A stretch of DNA of 64,000 nucleotides, taken from the NCBI GenBank assembly GCA_002914845.1, contig JXTC01000054.1:477700-541699 (forward strand). Direction: 5' to 3'. This document shows, piece by piece, positions 60,881 through 64,000 of the stretch. Numbering within the stretch: position 1 is the stretch's first letter; each line of letters begins with the position of its first letter. The stretch comes from Trema orientale (lineage: Eukaryota > Streptophyta > Magnoliopsida > Rosales > Cannabaceae). Below the pieces are notes generated by a model. That model was not told where the DNA came from. It did not search any database and saw only the letters and a list, made by a program, of their open reading frames with translations. The position numbers and the translations under genes were made by a program.

Positions 60881-62766
60881 TCATCTTCCTTTCGATTTTC
60901 CAATAGGCGATAGATCATAAGCCTTAGGAATCAAGTGCAGAGCTTCTTTTCTTTTGAGTGACGCACCAAAAACCTCAGTCATATTCAAATCTTCATGTTT
61001 TATTCCATTGGGAAGTTTCCAATCAAAGTGGTATAGCAGCAATGCGAGAGGAAGCTCAACAGTGATGTGAGCAAACGACATGCCGGCGCATATTCTCCTT
61101 CCAGCACCAAATGGGATGTACTCGAAATTGTTGCCCTTGAAGTCAATAGAACTATCCATGAACCTCTCTGGTATAAAGCTCTCTGGTTCATTCCAATACC
61201 TAGGATCTCTTCCAATAGCCCACGCATTAACTATGATCCTGGTTTTCGCATGTATCTCATAACCATTAATCTCAAACTTCTCTCGACTTTCTCTTGGCAC
61301 TAACAAGGGAAGAGGAGGATGTAATCTCAGAGTCTCTTTAACAATCGATTTCAAGTATTTCATCTCAGTAAGTCCTGTTTCATCAGTTGACCCTTTTCTC
61401 CCAAAGACTTCCCTCACCTCATCTTGCGCTTTTTTCATAATCCGTGGATTCTTTATCATTTCTGCCATTGCCCAATCTACGGCTGCACCTGATGTCTCAA
61501 TCCCACCAGAAAAAATGTCCTGAAATTTATTATGATTAATTTCTCAAGTAATTAATCATATCATCTTGCTCTGTAAATTGCATACCTTTTCAAAAGGAAG
61601 GTGAAAAATAAAACTATCCGCCGTCCACACCAAATATTTTATTCTTGCTTGGATGATCATTGCCTATTTGAAAACTTATAAAGGTTGTATATTTGGGACA
61701 ATTAACAATGTTTAGTTTAAATTACTATCTAAAGGAAGACAAGTAAAATTTGAAACTGAAGGAATGTGAATATTTTCATATTTCCATATCTATGTTTATT
61801 GTGTTTGTTGTTAGAGAAAAAAAAAAAAAGAAAAAAGAAGCATGAAATGAAAGTACTTACAAAGATTATTGCTTTAAGATTGTCGCTTGTCAAGGAAAAT
61901 CCTTGATCACCACTGTCAAGAAATTTTAGAAGAACATCTATCAAATCTTTCTCTGTTCCACTTTCACCACTTCTTTCTGCTGATATTTTCTCTTTGTGCT
62001 CGTGAATGATGTCTTCAAATATCCTCGCTGCCCTTTGTTGCAACCTCTCGAGTTTAGGCCTAGACCGACTGATCCGGGCAAAAAAACCAACGGAGGGGAA
62101 GAAATCCGCAAGTTCAAAGCCTAATGATACTTCCACAGCTTCCACCAAGACCGATATGAAGTCTTTGTTGTCTTTGCTTCTCCTACCGCAGGTTGCCCGT
62201 GAAATGATGCTATACATCAACATATTGATCCGCTCGGTGAGATTAATAGTCGACCCAGCATTCGAAGAAATCCATTGTATACAACTAAACACTTCTTCTT
62301 CTCTAATGGGTCTGAAAGACTGAATTCTTGCCGTGCTCAAAAGCTCCTGCGTGCAAATCTTCCGGAGCTGCCTCCAATACTCACCATATGGGGCAAAGCC
62401 AATGTCTGTACAGTCATATAACATGATTTCTGAAAAGAGAATCCGAGGCCTAGATGCGAAGACGACATCATGAGTTCTCATAACCTCTTTGGCAAACTCA
62501 GGTGAAGAAACTACTACGGTTGGAACTTCCCCAATTCTTAGGTACATGAATGGTCCATGTTTCTGGGATAAGTCTCTGAGTTTACGATGGACTAAAGAGC
62601 CAAAAAGCTGGTGTATGTTTCCAACAAAGGGTAGTTTCCATGGTCCCGGAGGAAGTTTTGAGGCTGAGCAGCTAGTTTTAGCACTTTTTAGGAGTTCTTT
62701 CGTCACCATAAAAACAAAGAAGAAGAATGAGAAAAGGACTGGGAAGGAGTATAGTTGGAGCTCCAT
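60881..62766 (-). CDS. Cytochrome P450, CYP71D-like (gene F), intact
   Basis: Exons 62766-61861 (302 codons) and 61519-60881, with a 341-bp phase-0 GT-AG intron, predicting 514 residues. It shows the N-terminal anchor, PPGP (39-42), I-helix GGIETS (307-312) with Glu310-Thr311, ETLR (364-367), PERF (419-422) and [11 protein letters not shown] with Cys446. Ala447 replaces the usual Pro after the heme Cys, and Gly307-Gly308-Ile309 differ from AGT in gene A. It forms a subgroup with B and E and is nearest to E, of which it is the surviving duplicate. Expected to act as an ER mono-oxygenase; substrate unknown. Confidence 0.9.
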
Positions 62767-62803
62767 GAAGAAAGTTGTTAGGCTGGATTAATAGAATTAC
62801 TGC

Positions 62804-62812
62804 CATATATAG
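62804..62812 (-). promoter_or_regulatory. Likely TATA box of gene F
   Basis: CTATATATG on the minus strand, about 40 bp before the start codon. Confidence 0.5.
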
Positions 62813-63156
62813 AACAAGATCTTTAGTTTCAAGTTGGTGTAATCGTTGTTTTAAAAGGTTGCTATCGCTTTTTTTTTTTTTAAAAAAAGGTTGTTATCAC
62901 TAAAGCAATTTGTTTGAAAGTCAGAATCGCATGACTGCTGAGAGAGTCGTGGTCAGAGTGCATAATCAGCAAGTGCCAAGTGAAAGGTTTAGAAAGTATT
63001 GAGCACCTGAACATGAGATCACCTCTTCTGCGACATGGTTACAGGCAATAGAGTTCAACAAATGTTAAGACTATGTTTAGGAAATTCAGCTAGCTAACTG
63101 ATGAAAAACAAGGTTGAGAAAGAAAAATACCACAACAAGCGAAAATATATATATAC

Positions 63157-63367
63157 CAATCTAATTGGTATTTTTTTTTTTAGTTATACATAGGATATCA
63201 TTTTGGCCAATAAAAATTTATCATGCATATTTTTTTAAAGTAGAAAGTAAGAGAGAGAATTAGTAGTAATGATTTATGTCTTTTCATGCACCTCACTATA
63301 ACCGTTGGATCACTTTTAGATGACGATTCAACGGCTAAAAAAAAGAAAAAAAAATACTATTAGATTG
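63157..63367. mobile_element. MITE-like element, copy 2
   Basis: The ends CAATCTAAT and ATTAGATTG are perfect inverted repeats, extended by T-run and A-run arms with GTATTTTTTTTT. The 211-bp body is homologous to 59050-59256. It lies between the gene F TATA box and its conserved upstream block. Confidence 0.65.
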
Positions 63368-63379
63368 ACAACCGATATA

Positions 63380-64000
63380 TATATATGTATATATTTTTGG
63401 AGAAAGAAAAATACCACAACAATCACAATATATATATATATATTGATACACAATAATAATTACAAAGATTATCCAAATTCTTAAATGGCATTGGTCGAAA
63501 AACACGAAACTTGAAGTACAAGGCCACCGGTTACTATCATTATACTTAATTCGCAATAATGAAAAGGACAGGATAAAATAAAATGGAATTATAGTGAAAG
63601 TAAGAGGGAGAAAAGGCCTACGATTTGTATATAAAGAAAAAGTTTAAACAATCATTTATGAGCGCAATTATTGTCACAGGCACTATCATAGTATCATTAT
63701 CATGTCATCACATGTTATTTTATTGAAAGTAGTAGTTGATGAAATGTTAGAATAGAAAGTGAATATAAACTTTATAGGGCTACAAAGAATAAATTAATTA
63801 ATTAGTAAAAGATAATGCTATCCCTAAAAATTAAAGGTATTATTGCTAATGCATTTCAACTCTAATAAAGTATTTGTCAGAAAACAGAAAGAGTTTTTTT
63901 TTTAATAATCATAAAGCTTAAAGTTGTTAAAGACATCAGAAAATGTTGCTTCAAAAAAAAAAAAAAAAGATATCAGAAAATTAAGGTTATCTACCAATTT
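63380..64000. other. Distal upstream region of gene F
   Basis: Has AAGGCCACCGGTTACTATC near 63518 and the conserved GCGCAATTATTGTCACAGG near 63662, as upstream of E. No gene to the window end. Confidence 0.55.

Noticed and set aside
1-64000. tRNA, rRNA or CRISPR-type arrays
   Set aside because: No cloverleaf with a TTCRANNC box or rRNA-like sequence was noticed, and the tandem repeats are degenerate minisatellites in a plant nuclear context.

Overview
This window is nuclear DNA from a flowering plant. The evidence is two-exon A-type cytochrome P450 genes with GT-AG introns, a UGT85-type glucosyltransferase, CACTA and hAT DNA transposons, Ty1/copia and Ty3/gypsy elements, and long AT-rich intergenic DNA. 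The P450s read as CYP71D-like and the UGT as UGT85A-like, which suggests an asterid or another core eudicot. The species cannot be fixed from sequence alone.

The backbone is a tandem array of P450 genes, all on the minus strand. Four look intact: A (11497-13358), B (25090-27820), C (32110-34132) and F (60881-62766). Each has one phase-0 intron at the same place, just before the I-helix, and each predicts 505-514 residues. One gene, E (45137-57630), is broken, and two gene scraps lie at about 9.5 kb and 31.3 kb. By heme-loop and N-terminal sequence the genes form two subgroups, A/C and B/E/F. E and F, with their upstream DNA, are the most alike pair. Between A and B lies an intact UGT85-like gene (18508-20267, minus), preceded by a decayed Myb/SANT-like gene (16512-17533, plus). 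A P450 plus UGT row on one strand would suit a tailoring cluster for a terpenoid or similar product, but nothing here shows the substrate, and no scaffold-forming enzyme is present.

Mobile DNA has reshaped the array. Gene E exon 1 is split by a 10.6 kb CACTA element (46569-57187, 3-bp duplication ACT), which itself holds a 5.5 kb Ty3/gypsy fossil (51263-56744). A 7.4 kb LTR element with a non-coding interior (37388-44773, duplication GAAAA) sits between C and E. A solo LTR of the same family (2626-4862, duplication CCATT) and a decayed Ty1/copia element (6101-9310) lie at the left end. Small elements include a hAT-like one (29037-29604), a long-arm foldback element (9934-10595) and several MITE-like inverted repeats.

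Two non-coding features recur with the P450 units. One is a degenerate array of GTCGTTTT words spaced about 19 bp apart, found in the spacers on the 3' side of the genes. The other is a conserved block upstream of the genes containing AAGTGCAATTATTGTCA. Extra copies of both without a neighbouring gene suggest that more P450 copies once existed and were lost. The far left end carries two candidate exons of an unidentified plus-strand gene.
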